Assembly (NCBI GenBank): GCA_963753955.1
Contig: CAVWEM010000004.1
Span: forward strand, 248,001-312,000
Reading direction: 5' to 3'
DNA length: 64,000 nt
Origin: Methylumidiphilus sp963753955
Lineage (GTDB): Bacteria > Pseudomonadota > Gammaproteobacteria > Methylococcales > Methylococcaceae
Shown piece by piece: positions 44,607 through 54,124 of this stretch. Under the pieces are notes generated by a model that saw only the letters and a list, made by a program, of their open reading frames with translations, did no database searches and was not told the DNA's origin. Made by a program: the position numbers and the translations under genes. Numbering within the stretch: position 1 is the first letter of the stretch; the number at the start of each line of letters is the position of its first letter.

Positions 44607-46174
44607 TGCTGGTCTAACGCATGGGTAAAGCTGTGTTGCGGGTAGCCATTGCGCAAATGCTGCTCCAAGACTAGAGCGGCTTCTAGTTGGTTATCCAAGC
44701 GATGCAACCGAGCCAGGGTGTAGAGGCTCTCCGGTAGCCAATAGCCGGTGTAATGATCGACTAATTTCTGGTAACGTTGCTTCGCGGCCACTCTATTGCC
44801 TGCCAATTCATGGGCTTTGGCTGCCCAAAATAAGGCTTCTTCTTGTGAGGCGGCACTTCCTCGCCGCCCCTCTATATGATCAAGGTCGATGGCGGCAGTT
44901 TTGTAATCTTGGCGATTTATGGCTTGCCAAGCGCTTTTATAATATCGTTCTGGGTTATTTATATAAGCTTCAAAAATGATGCCCGCCAATAAAAATAACC
45001 ATATTGACAAAGCCTTGCCAATGCTGGGCGATGCCGCAGTTTTATGGGGTTGCGAATTTGTCTGGCTTGGTCGTGTTGGGTACGTAAATATAGACGCTTC
45101 CGCCGGACTCTTTTGGCCATGATGAAGGATGATAAATAACCGCAGGGCAACAATAAGGGCAGCAAGAGTGCTGGCGATTTCTCCCCATAAGCCAATCCAC
45201 GTGGTGCCATAAATCAGCTCAACCCGATTGGTTTCTGGAACGACAAGCATATAACCCGGTGCGGCGAGATAAATTTTACCTTTGCCAGCCAATTGCCAGC
45301 GCGGATGATAGGCGATTTTAACGATATGGGCCACCCCTGGTTGATCGGTGGTGAAAACTATTTTTTCACGTTCAAAGCTTAATATTTGCACCGTTGCGAA
45401 TTTTATGCTTCCTGATGGTAGTCGATCCTGGGTATAGACAGGCCAATAATCAACATAGGGATAATGCTTGAACCAATTGAAAGCATGATCCATCCAGCCT
45501 TTTTTATCAATACTGCGAATCGGTAAAGGCACAGCCTGGATTAATTGGCTGTCAAACCGTTTCAGCCGGTACACGCTGAAGGCTGGGGCCATGGCGATTT
45601 TTTGGAACAATGGGCTTTTTTCAAGCGCGGCATTGGCTGCGTCACTACGGACTAAAACTTCATTGGCATGGAGCAAGTCCATGTGGATGGCGGCTGAAGG
45701 TATATCCAGTGACGCGCTTGGAAAGCGGACGAGCGGTGAAGAGGGGGCTTGGGAAACTTCTGATTGCAGGTGGTAGATGGCAGGGGCTAATAATGCGGAC
45801 TCCATATGCAAGCCTTCCAATACCGGGCGGTGACCTAAAAACATCGGCAAAGCTTCAAGTGCGCGGGTGGAACCTAAGTCGTTATTGGCCGGCGCATGTT
45901 CAAACAGAAGGCGTGGCGAGTCCAGGTGACCGTTTAGGACAGGGAACAGTGAGCTTAATTCTTGCCATTTGGCTTTTTCTTCGTACCCGCTGTGGTTCCA
46001 GGCCGACCACTGTGGGGCAAGGTCGGTGGTATGGCACAACCAGGTTGCCATCAGCAAACCCAGAATCAATGCCAGGCCATTGCCTGCCACTCTAATGTGA
46101 CGGCTAGCCACGTGGGATAGCGCAATTTTAAGTGACTCCCCGAACAGCCAACCGGACACAATCGCGGCAAACAA
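44603..46174 (-). CDS. Large membrane protein with TPR-like tail, probably 5'-truncated
   Basis: The frame starts at TTG 46174 (LFAAIVSGWLFGESLKIAL). Upstream it stays open without a start to a stop near 46250 (RHEKNSSRLNRWVFLGYIG), so the natural N-terminus, probably many transmembrane helices, is missing. What remains is one or two membrane segments, a periplasmic region (about residues 60-320), a membrane segment (GTTWIGLWGEIASTLAALIVALRL), another (ALSIWLFLLAGIIFEAYI), and C-terminal TPR-like helices (AAIDLDHIEGRRGSAASQEEALFWAAKAHELAG). The architecture recalls large polytopic surface-polysaccharide proteins of the PTPS-related type. The gtrA overlap supports a role in glycan assembly. 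Confidence 0.55.
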   Translation of the reverse strand: MFAAIVSGWLFGESLKIALSHVASRHIRVAGNGLALILGLLMATWLCHTTDLAPQWSAWNHSGYEEKAKWQELSSLFPVLNGHLDSPRLLFEHAPANNDLGSTRALEALPMFLGHRPVLEGLHMESALLAPAIYHLQSEVSQAPSSPLVRFPSASLDIPSAAIHMDLLHANEVLVRSDAANAALEKSPLFQKIAMAPAFSVYRLKRFDSQLIQAVPLPIRSIDKKGWMDHAFNWFKHYPYVDYWPVYTQDRLPSGSIKFATVQILSFEREKIVFTTDQPGVAHIVKIAYHPRWQLAGKGKIYLAAPGYMLVVPETNRVELIYGTTWIGLWGEIASTLAALIVALRLFIILHHGQKSPAEASIFTYPTRPSQTNSQPHKTAASPSIGKALSIWLFLLAGIIFEAYINNPERYYKSAWQAINRQDYKTAAIDLDHIEGRRGSAASQEEALFWAAKAHELAGNRVAAKQRYQKLVDHYTGYWLPESLYTLARLHRLDNQLEAALVLEQHLRNGYPQHSFTHALDQQ

Positions 46175-46262
46175 CCCGATATAGCCAAGGAAAACCCACC
46201 GATTGAGACGCGAAGAATTTTTTTCATGGCGAGGGGAGCGGTTTTTTCATGTTGGTGTTGCC

Positions 46263-47396
46263 TTAGAAGTCTTTCCAAGTGCCGGGAATGCTGGTGACAT
46301 CTGAAAAAAAATAGTTGAACATCGTGCCGCCTCCGCCGGTGCCATGATTGCCATTGCCATTGCCAATACTATCGGAATTGGCGGTCAATTTGGTGATGGA
46401 CTCCTCCGCAATGACTGTCCCGTAGATGGTCGCGTTTCCCCATCCTTGATTACTGCCACAGGCTCCGGTTTGATCCGCGTAATATATGATTCCATAAATG
46501 GTCGGACCTCCGTTGATTTTTGGGCAGTCGCCACTGGGAATGATAATGACCACAGGATTAGTCGCCGAACCATAGTTGTTATTGATATGGGAGCCGCTAT
46601 CCCAGAGATAAAATGGCGCTGTTCCTGATGCCGGTGTGGCAGGCAGGGTGCCTGTGGAATATTGATAGCCATTGGCAATAGCCATCTGGATGGCGACGGT
46701 GAGGCTGATATTAAACACATAACTCCACGCGGGTGTGGATGTGGCAGGGAAAGACGTGCTGGTCACGGCACCAAGGGTTGGATTTCCACCCAAGTGGCCT
46801 GTGCTAGTGGCGACCACATTGGCCGCCGAACCTTCTAGGATTGCTGTGCCGGGTGGATTTCCGGTATCGACTGTGGGATTTCCGGTGACACCGCTTAGGC
46901 TGCCATTGACTACTATAGGTGGCGCGGAAAGCCCATTTGCGGTCAAATAGCTAATCTGTGTGATCCACTCTTCTGAAATCGCCTGGATCGAGTTGTCGTT
47001 AATGCCCTGCGCTGCGGATGTCACTTGAATTCCATCCGGGCCTTGATAGTAAGTCAGTGTGTAGGAATAGCTTTCACCGGTCGATGAGCCAGTGACCGTG
47101 GTCAATGCCGTTGGGCAGCCCTGCGGCAATGATCCGCTGGAGGAACAGACAAGCGAATTTCCAGTGGTCAGGGGAAGGCTGTTTTTTTTGGCCCAAGCAA
47201 TGCCATATCCCAAGCCGGCTGCGGATGCTTCCTGAACTTCACGGGCGCGTAGATCGTTGCCGACAAGCTTTTGCTCTATAAGTCCTGTGTTGGTGGTTGC
47301 CAATGAAATAACGGCCATGATGGCTGCCAACACCAACACAACCAGCAAGGTTGCGGCACCCTGCTGCTTGGGTTTTAATTTGGGCTCTCGAATCAT
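46263..47396 (-). CDS. pilX: PilX-like type IV pilus minor component
   Basis: A 377-residue protein. The N-terminus (KPKQQGAATLLVVLVLAAIMAVISLATTNTGLIEQKLVGNDLRAREVQEASAAG) is the PilX pattern: a hydrophobic helix after QQG, then the conserved ...A..A...A.E region. The rest is Gly/Ser/Thr/Asn-rich, with a low-complexity NGNGNHGTGGGG stretch near the C-terminus. PilX-type proteins prime pilus assembly with PilV, PilW and FimU. It follows pilW by 27 bases. PilV, PilY1 and PilE are not in the window. Confidence 0.82.
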   Translation of the reverse strand: MIREPKLKPKQQGAATLLVVLVLAAIMAVISLATTNTGLIEQKLVGNDLRAREVQEASAAGLGYGIAWAKKNSLPLTTGNSLVCSSSGSLPQGCPTALTTVTGSSTGESYSYTLTYYQGPDGIQVTSAAQGINDNSIQAISEEWITQISYLTANGLSAPPIVVNGSLSGVTGNPTVDTGNPPGTAILEGSAANVVATSTGHLGGNPTLGAVTSTSFPATSTPAWSYVFNISLTVAIQMAIANGYQYSTGTLPATPASGTAPFYLWDSGSHINNNYGSATNPVVIIIPSGDCPKINGGPTIYGIIYYADQTGACGSNQGWGNATIYGTVIAEESITKLTANSDSIGNGNGNHGTGGGGTMFNYFFSDVTSIPGTWKDF

Positions 47397-47423
47397 GACG
47401 GTGCCGCCTAGGGAATCATGTGG

Positions 47424-48278
47424 TCAAGGAACCACGGCGAGATACTTGTCATTACGCACCTTCACTTGTTCGGTTATGGTTTGGGTGACGGTATTGTCAG
47501 TGGTCAAGCTGCTTGATAGTATAATATCAACGTTGCGGACATATAGGCAGGCTTGACCGGATTGGCAGTAGTTGCAATTTTCACCGGTATCGCAAAGGCC
47601 GTTGCAATTATTGTCGCCATCATAGCATCCATTGCCGTCAGCATGGGTCACCATGCTGGTGACATTGACCGTTGTCGTCGTGAGTGTGAACGTCAGGCCG
47701 GTGATCATGACTTCCTGCGCGGTTATGGATACCCAATCCGCATCATCGGTGCAATTTTCGTTGGTGGTGCCGCCGTTGCGCATTTCCAAGGCATTGGTTG
47801 TGCTGTTTAGACGGAAGCCTAAACGTTCGTTGCTATTGATTGGACGTTCGATGCCATTGGCGATCAACGGCGTGTCATTGATGTTGTAGGAATAGACGAT
47901 ACAACTTCCCGCACAGATATTAGGGGGAGAATTGGGTGTGCAGGTGCCAGGGTCATAGGTTGCCACGTCAGTGGTTGCGCCTGTTGAAACGGCATCAAAA
48001 AATGGATTATTCCGCAGTGCCGGAAAATCATTGTTTAGGGAGGATATTGCATCAATATGGGAGGTCGCAAACCCGGCCCGATGGATATCGCGCACCATGA
48101 TGTCCATCATGGCGCGCATATCCTGATTTAGGCGGGTAAGGTTGATGTTGTCGGATTGGCTTTTGATTGAGGCAATATAGGTATAGACACCCCCGGAGAC
48201 AATAATGAGGCCAACCAAAATCCCTATCATCAACTCTATCAAAGTCACGCCGCTTTGTTTTTTATGCGTCATGGACAT
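47424..48278 (-). CDS. pilW: PilW-like minor pilin
   Basis: From ATG 48278, set by GGAGG nine bases upstream inside fimT. The prepilin leader MSMTHKKQSG is followed by VTLIELMIGILVGLIIVSGG, cleavage being expected after G. The protein is 284 residues, within the range for PilW. The C-terminal part has a Cys/Asp-rich loop, DGNGCYDGDNNCNGLCDTGENCNYC, resembling a calcium-binding loop with disulphides. It overlaps the fimT stop by 10 bases, so the minor pilin genes form one operon. Confidence 0.88.
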   Translation of the reverse strand: MSMTHKKQSGVTLIELMIGILVGLIIVSGGVYTYIASIKSQSDNINLTRLNQDMRAMMDIMVRDIHRAGFATSHIDAISSLNNDFPALRNNPFFDAVSTGATTDVATYDPGTCTPNSPPNICAGSCIVYSYNINDTPLIANGIERPINSNERLGFRLNSTTNALEMRNGGTTNENCTDDADWVSITAQEVMITGLTFTLTTTTVNVTSMVTHADGNGCYDGDNNCNGLCDTGENCNYCQSGQACLYVRNVDIILSSSLTTDNTVTQTITEQVKVRNDKYLAVVP

Positions 48279-48763
48279 GTGTCGTAACCTCCGCCCATTG
48301 TGCCACAAATCTGCGGTTTTCCGAGGATATTGACTGTGACACTGGCAGTGAAATGAGTGGTGGCGATGGTTATGGTTCCATAATTAAGGTTGGTGCCTCT
48401 CACCGGTTCAAAGCTGGTATAGGCAACACCCCCGGCAAAAGCAGTCGATGACAGGGTTGTTGACAGAAAATTACTGCCATTGACGGTCTTTAGCAGCGTG
48501 TCGCTGCCGGCCGGGTCGGCATTGATGGTGTAACTCCAAGAGCTGCCAGTCACATAGGTGACACTCACTGTTTTGTTGCGTTTAATGGCTTCGGCACGAG
48601 CCCAACGCAAATCAGACAAAACGGCTTCCGCCGCGCCAGTAATTCGTTGTTTTTCAAGCGCGATGGAGAATGAAGGTGCCGCAAGCGCTGCCAGGATGGC
48701 AACAATTGCGACAACAACCATCAGTTCGAGGGCGGTAAATCCAGTCTGCGCTGTTTTGAACAT
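48269..48763 (-). CDS. fimT: FimT/GspH-family minor pilin
   Basis: A 164-residue pseudopilin. The leader MFKTAQTG precedes FTALELMVVVAIVAILAALAAPSF, with prepilin peptidase cleavage after Gly8. The GspH/FimT domain follows (QRITGAAEAVLSDLRWARAEAIKRNKTVSV). It ends with a disulphide-like GKPQICGTMGGGYDTCP. FimT in other species helps bind DNA at the pilus tip during uptake; that role is possible but not shown here. First gene of fimT-pilW-pilX. Confidence 0.9.
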   Translation of the reverse strand: MFKTAQTGFTALELMVVVAIVAILAALAAPSFSIALEKQRITGAAEAVLSDLRWARAEAIKRNKTVSVTYVTGSSWSYTINADPAGSDTLLKTVNGSNFLSTTLSSTAFAGGVAYTSFEPVRGTNLNYGTITIATTHFTASVTVNILGKPQICGTMGGGYDTCP

Positions 48764-48770
48764 GAAAAAC

Positions 48771-49547
48771 TCACGCCTTGCTATGCAACTCCAAATGCAA
48801 AGCCAAAAACTCTTCGGTCAGCCGGTGGTCGGGAGCATAGTGTATCAAAGGCTGGGATTCGCTGTGCGACTCGCGCACTTTAACCGAGGGGGAAATCTTG
48901 GTGTCCAACACCGGGTGGCCTTCGGCGATCAGGGCGCTGACCAAGGCCTGGGGCAGGTTGGCGCGGGATTGGAACTGGTTGACGACGATGCCCTCGATGA
49001 CCAGTTCAGGATTGTGGTCGGCCTTGATTTCCTCGATGGTGGCGAGCAGGTTGTAGAGCGCGTCACGGGAGAAGGCGTCGCAGTCGAAGGGAATCAGGCA
49101 ATGCTTGGCGGCGATCAACGCGGCGCGGCTATAGAAATTCAACGAGGCCGGCGTGTCCAAATACACATGGTCGAAGCCTTGCAGGGCGTCCAGCGCCTCG
49201 CGCAACTTGTAGATCTTGTAGCGTGCCTCCAGCCGGCTTTGCAAAGGTTCCAGTTCGGGATGGGAGGGGATGATGTACAGGTTCGGCCAGCGCGTGGGCT
49301 GGATCACGTCTTCCAGGCCTGGCGGCTTGCCGAAGGGGTTTACGCTGAGCGTCTCCTTGAAGAAGCGGGCGATGGTGCGCTCGGGATCGGCCACTTTCTC
49401 GCCCAGCAGGTAGTGGCTGGAATTGCCCTGCACGTCCAGGTCGATGAGCAGGGTCTTCTTGTCGTCAATGGCGCTGATCGCGGCCAAATTACAGGCAATG
49501 GTCGATTTGCCCACGCCGCCTTTCTGATTGAAGATCACCCTGCGCAT
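48771..49547 (-). CDS. ParA/MinD-family ATPase, orphan
   Basis: A 258-residue ParA-type protein. The deviant Walker A KGGVGKST is at residues 9-16 with its signature lysine, the A' motif LLIDLDVQGNSSHYLLG at about 32-48, and HVYLDTPASLNF as Walker B-like. No ParB or parS is beside it. Orphan ParA proteins position plasmids, carboxysomes, chemoreceptors or pili. It is 7 bases upstream of the fimT operon on the same strand, so a role in pilus positioning is conceivable but unproven. Confidence 0.9.
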   Translation of the reverse strand: MRRVIFNQKGGVGKSTIACNLAAISAIDDKKTLLIDLDVQGNSSHYLLGEKVADPERTIARFFKETLSVNPFGKPPGLEDVIQPTRWPNLYIIPSHPELEPLQSRLEARYKIYKLREALDALQGFDHVYLDTPASLNFYSRAALIAAKHCLIPFDCDAFSRDALYNLLATIEEIKADHNPELVIEGIVVNQFQSRANLPQALVSALIAEGHPVLDTKISPSVKVRESHSESQPLIHYAPDHRLTEEFLALHLELHSKA

Positions 49548-49616
49548 GTTTTTCCCCTTGATCTAGATGAGACAAAAAAATAATGGAAACGGTGAAATGC
49601 CCCCGCGTTTGCGCGG

Positions 49617-49667
49617 GTTGTAGGGCGGGCTTTAGCCCGCCCTGGGTGGTCTGAAGGCCACCCTACA
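49617..49667. repeat. GTAG-type REP unit
   Basis: GTAGGGCGGGCTTTAGCCCGCCCT (hairpin) followed by GGTGGTCTGAAGGCCACCCTACA. The second part matches the repeat at 14935-15000. It lies in the divergent spacer between the ParA gene and leuS. Confidence 0.65.
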
Positions 49668-49741
49668 GGCAATGGCTTTAGATTTGCCTTGGGCTACTGT
49701 ATTCTAATCCTTTTTTTCACCGACGATCGGCACCTTAAGTG

Positions 49742-52501
49742 ATGGAAGAGATCTACCAGCCGCAGCAAATCGAACAAGCAGCCCAGCAGGCTTGGGATCA
49801 GGGCCAGGTTTTCAAGGCCGTGGAAGACCCCGCCCGCGAAAAATACTACTGCCTGTCCATGTTCCCCTATCCCAGCGGGCGCTTGCACATGGGCCATGTG
49901 CGCAATTACACCATCGGCGATGTGATCAGCCGCTTCCAGCGTATGCAAGGCAAGAATGTGTTGCAGCCCATGGGTTGGGATGCCTTCGGCCTGCCGGCGG
50001 AAAACGCCGCGATGCAGAACAAGGTCGCCCCGGCGGCGTGGACTTACGCCAATGTTGATTACATGCGCAAACAGTTGAAGGCGCTGGGTTTCGCCATCGA
50101 CTGGGATCGCGAGTTGGCGACCTGCAAGCCGGATTATTACCGCTGGGAGCAATGGCTGTTCACCCGGCTGTTCAAAAAGGGCTTGATCTACAAGAAGACC
50201 GCGCCGGTGAACTGGGATCCGGTGGACAACACCGTGTTGGCAAACGAGCAGGTCATTGACGGGCGCGGCTGGCGCTCCGGCGCGTTGGTGGAAAAGCGCG
50301 ACATCCCGATGTATTTCATGCGCATCACCCGTTACGCCGACGAGTTGCTGGCGGGCTTGGACACGCTGCCGGGCTGGCCCGAGCAGGTGAAGACCATGCA
50401 ACGCAATTGGATCGGCAAGAGCTTTGGCTGCGAGGTGCACTTTCCTTATGAGGACGGCACCGACGTGCTGAAGGTCTACACGACCCGCCCCGACACCTTG
50501 ATGGGCGCGACTTACGTGGCGGTGGCGGCGGAGCATCCGTTGGCTCTGGCTGCGGCGGAAGATGATCTGGAACTGGCGGATTTCATCGAAGAATGCCGTC
50601 AAGGTGGCACCGCTGAAGCGGATCTGGCGACCATGGAGAAGAAAGGCCACGCCACAGGCCGCTATGTCATCCATCCTTTGAATGGCGAAAAGCTGCCGGT
50701 CTTCGTGGCTAACTATGTATTGTGGGGCTACGGCGAAGGCGCGGTCATGGCCGTGCCGGCCCATGACGAGCGGGATTTTGAATTTGCCAACAAATACGGC
50801 TTGCCGATAAAGCCGGTGATTGTTCCTGAACATTGGAAAGACAAGTTAATTCATCAGTCGATTTTTTCTGAAAGTGTCGGCGAAAACCCTCTTGAAAGAG
50901 AGGCTAAATGCCTCTCTGCTGAAGGCGTATTGCCCCCCCTGATTTGGTTAGATTGGAATGAGACATTTGCAGAACACGGTATTTGCGTAAACTCCGGAAG
51001 ATACGACGGTCTTGATTTCCAACAAGCCTTCGATGCCATCGCTTCCGACCTGCAAGCCAAGAACTTGGGCCAGAAGCGCACTCAGTTCCGCCTGCGCGAC
51101 TGGGGCATCTCGCGCCAGCGCTATTGGGGCTGCCCGGTGCCGATCATCCATTGCCCGTCCTGCGGCGACGTGCCGGTGCCGGAAGACCAGTTGCCGGTGG
51201 TGCTGCCGGAGGACGTGACGATAGATGTCGGCTCGCCGATCAAGAAAATGCCCGAGTTTTACGAAACGACTTGTCCGCAGTGCGGCGCGGCGGCGGAGCG
51301 GGAGACCGACACCTTCGACACCTTCGTCGAATCGTCCTGGTATTACGCCCGCTATTCCTGCCCGGATTCGGATAAGGCGATGCTGGACGGACGCGCCAAT
51401 TATTGGCTGGCGGTAGATCAGTACATCGGCGGCATCGAACATGCGATTTTGCATCTGCTATATGCCCGTTTCTTCCATAAGTTGATACGGGACGAGGGCT
51501 TGGTGTCCGGCGACGAGCCGTTTACCAACCTGTTGACCCAGGGCATGGTGGTCGCCCCAACGTTCTACCGCGAAGATGCCGATGGCAAGAAGCGGTATTT
51601 CAATCCGGCAGAAGTCGATTTGCATACCGACGAGCGCGGTAGGCCGGTCAGCGCGGTGTTGAAGACGGACGGCCAGCCGCTCATCATCGGCGGCATCGAA
51701 AAGATGGCAAAGTCCAAAAACAACGGCGTCGATCCACAATCGTTGATCGACCAATACGGCGCGGACACGGCGCGGTTGTTCATGATGTTTGCCGCGCCGC
51801 CGGAGCAATCCTTGGAATGGTCGGACAGCGGCGTGGAAGGGGCTTACCGCTTCTTGAAGCGCTTGTGGGGCCGGGCTGCGGGGAACATCAATGGCCTGTT
51901 CGCCGCTTATCCAGGCCGGAATGCCTTGCGGGTCAGCGATTGGGCCGGTTTTCCGCTGGAAGCCAAACACCGCGATGCCCGCCGGTCTATCCACCTGAGC
52001 CTGAAGCAGGCCAATTATGACTTTGCCAAGCACCAGTTCAACACCGTCGTCTCGGCGGCGATGAAAATCTTGAACGTGCTGGCCGACGACAAGGGCTTCT
52101 GGAACAGCGAGTCTGTGCAGGGGCAAGAAGAGCGGCTGGCCGCGTTCCAACACGGCGCCGCCGTGGTGGCCTTCGAGGGCTATTCAATCCTGGCCCGGCT
52201 GCTTTATCCCATCGCCCCGCATGTGTGCCACGCGCTGTGGAACGCATTGGAACCGGGTCTGGATATTCTCGATGCTGGCTGGCCTAAGGAAGACGAATCC
52301 GCCTGGGCGCAAGATTCGGTCGATTACGTGGTGCAGGTCAACGGCAAGTTGCGCGGCAAGATCAGCGTGCCGGCGTCGGCGGCGAAACAGGCCATCGAGG
52401 CTGCGGCGCTGGCGGACGAGGCTGTGCAGCGCCACATCGAGGGCAATCCGGTGAAAAAGCTGATCTTGGTGCCGGGCAAGCTGATCAACATCGTGGTGTG
52501 A
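49742..52501 (+). CDS. leuS: Leucyl-tRNA synthetase
   Basis: Start ATG 49742 (MEEIYQPQQIEQAAQQAW). The HIGH-type motif is in PYPSGRLHMGHVRNYT (about residues 41-56), and KMSKS is KMAKSKNNG. About 919 residues, longer than E. coli LeuS (860). The extra length is largely a block of about 35 residues after GLPIKPVIVPEH (nt about 50830-50985) in the editing domain, whose DNA is AT-richer and uses rare codons such as AGA and includes the hairpin AGAGAGGC...GCCTCTCT. The other editing and anticodon-binding regions appear normal. The leuS-lptE-holA order is standard in gammaproteobacteria. Confidence 0.95.
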   Translation: MEEIYQPQQIEQAAQQAWDQGQVFKAVEDPAREKYYCLSMFPYPSGRLHMGHVRNYTIGDVISRFQRMQGKNVLQPMGWDAFGLPAENAAMQNKVAPAAWTYANVDYMRKQLKALGFAIDWDRELATCKPDYYRWEQWLFTRLFKKGLIYKKTAPVNWDPVDNTVLANEQVIDGRGWRSGALVEKRDIPMYFMRITRYADELLAGLDTLPGWPEQVKTMQRNWIGKSFGCEVHFPYEDGTDVLKVYTTRPDTLMGATYVAVAAEHPLALAAAEDDLELADFIEECRQGGTAEADLATMEKKGHATGRYVIHPLNGEKLPVFVANYVLWGYGEGAVMAVPAHDERDFEFANKYGLPIKPVIVPEHWKDKLIHQSIFSESVGENPLEREAKCLSAEGVLPPLIWLDWNETFAEHGICVNSGRYDGLDFQQAFDAIASDLQAKNLGQKRTQFRLRDWGISRQRYWGCPVPIIHCPSCGDVPVPEDQLPVVLPEDVTIDVGSPIKKMPEFYETTCPQCGAAAERETDTFDTFVESSWYYARYSCPDSDKAMLDGRANYWLAVDQYIGGIEHAILHLLYARFFHKLIRDEGLVSGDEPFTNLLTQGMVVAPTFYREDADGKKRYFNPAEVDLHTDERGRPVSAVLKTDGQPLIIGGIEKMAKSKNNGVDPQSLIDQYGADTARLFMMFAAPPEQSLEWSDSGVEGAYRFLKRLWGRAAGNINGLFAAYPGRNALRVSDWAGFPLEAKHRDARRSIHLSLKQANYDFAKHQFNTVVSAAMKILNVLADDKGFWNSESVQGQEERLAAFQHGAAVVAFEGYSILARLLYPIAPHVCHALWNALEPGLDILDAGWPKEDESAWAQDSVDYVVQVNGKLRGKISVPASAAKQAIEAAALADEAVQRHIEGNPVKKLILVPGKLINIVV

Positions 52502-52503
52502 CA

Positions 52504-53058
52504 ATGATGGCCTTGCCGGTTCGTTTGCTTAAATTTTATGTCATGGGCCTGGCGGCTTGCCTGGCGCTTTCCGCTTGCGGATTCCATTTGCGCGGCAGTG
52601 ACGGGGGAGGCTCGCTCGCGCAAAAAATCTATATCGAGGGTCCGGCTGCCAACGGCGCTTTTCTGGGCGTTTTTGGCACGGCCCTGACTGATGTGGGTGG
52701 CAGTGTTGTTGGGACTCCGGTGGCGGCCAGCGGCATCGTCCACTTGTATCTGGCGACCTACCGGCGCCAGTCGATCACGCTCAGCCAGGCCGGTCTCTCC
52801 ACAGGCTACGATTTGAGCTACCGCATCGCTTACGATGTGCGCACCCCCAAAGGTGAGGTGTTGCAGCCGCGCAAAGAGTTTGAGATCAAGCGCGATTATT
52901 TCAACAATCAAAGCCTGCCGTTGGCGCAAATGTCGGAAGAATCGCTGATCCGCCAGGAACTCGAAAAAGAAGCGGCGCAATCGTTGATGCGCCGGGTTGT
53001 CCATCTGCTCAAGCGGCAACACGAAGACAGCCTTGCGCCTCCCGAAAAGAAATCGTGA
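52504..53058 (+). CDS. lptE: LPS-assembly lipoprotein LptE
   Basis: A 184-residue lipoprotein. The signal peptide ends in the lipobox LALSACG (Cys about residue 25), and the following FHLRG motif is diagnostic of LptE. LptE plugs the LptD barrel in the outer membrane and assists LPS insertion. The start ATG 52504 is two bases after the leuS stop; it ends overlapping the holA GTG start by four bases (GTGA), so the three genes are co-translated. Confidence 0.95.
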   Translation: MMALPVRLLKFYVMGLAACLALSACGFHLRGSDGGGSLAQKIYIEGPAANGAFLGVFGTALTDVGGSVVGTPVAASGIVHLYLATYRRQSITLSQAGLSTGYDLSYRIAYDVRTPKGEVLQPRKEFEIKRDYFNNQSLPLAQMSEESLIRQELEKEAAQSLMRRVVHLLKRQHEDSLAPPEKKS

Positions 53059-54086
53059 AGCTGAGAATTGATCAATTGGCCGAGGCTTTGGGCAAGTCCC
53101 TCGCGCCGGTTTATCTGATCTCCGGCGATGAGCCGCTGCAATTGAGCGAAGCCCTGGATGCGGTGCGCGAGGCGGCACGTCTGCGCGGATTTGCCAGCCG
53201 GGAACTGTTTTATGCCGATGCTGGTTTCGATTGGAGCTGCCTGTTGGAAGCCGGCGATTCTTTCTCCCTGTTCGGGGAGCAGCGGATTCTGGATCTGCGC
53301 ATGCCCGCCAAGCCTGACAAGGAAGCGGCTGCGGTTTTGGAGCGCTACGCCAAACGCCTGCCTGAGGACGCCTTGCTGGTCATCAGCCTGCCCAAGCTGA
53401 CCGCAGCTGACCAGAAAGCTTCCTGGCTCCAGGCGCTGGAAACCAAGGGTGTTTTCGTCCAGGTTTGGCCGCTGGCGGGACAGCCGCTGATAGCTTGGCT
53501 GGACAAACGCATGGCGGTTAAAAAAATGTTGGCTGACCGTTCGGGCCTGTCCATACTTGCGGCGAGGGTCGAAGGCAACTTGTTGGCGGCGGCCCAGGAA
53601 ATCGAAAAGCTGCATATCTTGTATGGCCCGGTCCGGGTCAGTGACGACATGATTCGCCAGGCGGTGGCCGATAGCGCGCGTTACGATGTCTATGATCTGG
53701 CCGAGGCGGCGCTGCTCGGCCAGCCAGCCCGGGCCCACCGGGTGCTGGCCGGGTTGCGCGGGGAGGGGGTCGCCTCCGCCGTGGCGCTATGGGCGCTGGC
53801 GCGCGACGTGCGCCTGCTATGCGGGATCAAAGCCGCGATGGAAAAGGGCGACAGCCTGGAGTCCGCATTTGCCAAACAGAAAGAGCGGGTATGGGACAAG
53901 CGCAAAACCAGCCTGGCAAGCGCCGCGCAACGTTTGAGCCGGAACGGCGCGCAACGCGCGCTGCTGCGCTGCGCCAAGGCCGACCGCATCATCAAGGGCC
54001 AAGAAACTGGCGACGCCTGGGAGGCACTGCTGGATATTAGTCTGGGCCTGTGCGGCGGTCCACTGGACAAAAACATCGCGGTCTGA
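53055..54086 (+). CDS. holA: DNA polymerase III delta subunit HolA
   Basis: A 343-residue delta subunit with GTG start at 53055, overlapping the lptE stop. The opening LGKSLAPVYLISGDEPLQLSEALDAVREAA and the clamp-contact region FSLFGEQRILDLRMPAKPDK are typical. Delta opens the beta clamp within the clamp loader. The middle (RVEGNLLAAAQEIEKLHILYG) and C-terminal helical domain are complete, and the gene is intact. Confidence 0.95.
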   Translation: MKLRIDQLAEALGKSLAPVYLISGDEPLQLSEALDAVREAARLRGFASRELFYADAGFDWSCLLEAGDSFSLFGEQRILDLRMPAKPDKEAAAVLERYAKRLPEDALLVISLPKLTAADQKASWLQALETKGVFVQVWPLAGQPLIAWLDKRMAVKKMLADRSGLSILAARVEGNLLAAAQEIEKLHILYGPVRVSDDMIRQAVADSARYDVYDLAEAALLGQPARAHRVLAGLRGEGVASAVALWALARDVRLLCGIKAAMEKGDSLESAFAKQKERVWDKRKTSLASAAQRLSRNGAQRALLRCAKADRIIKGQETGDAWEALLDISLGLCGGPLDKNIAV

Positions 54087-54124
54087 ATCCTGTGTTTTTT
54101 GGAACCTTATGAGGTATTTTGACC

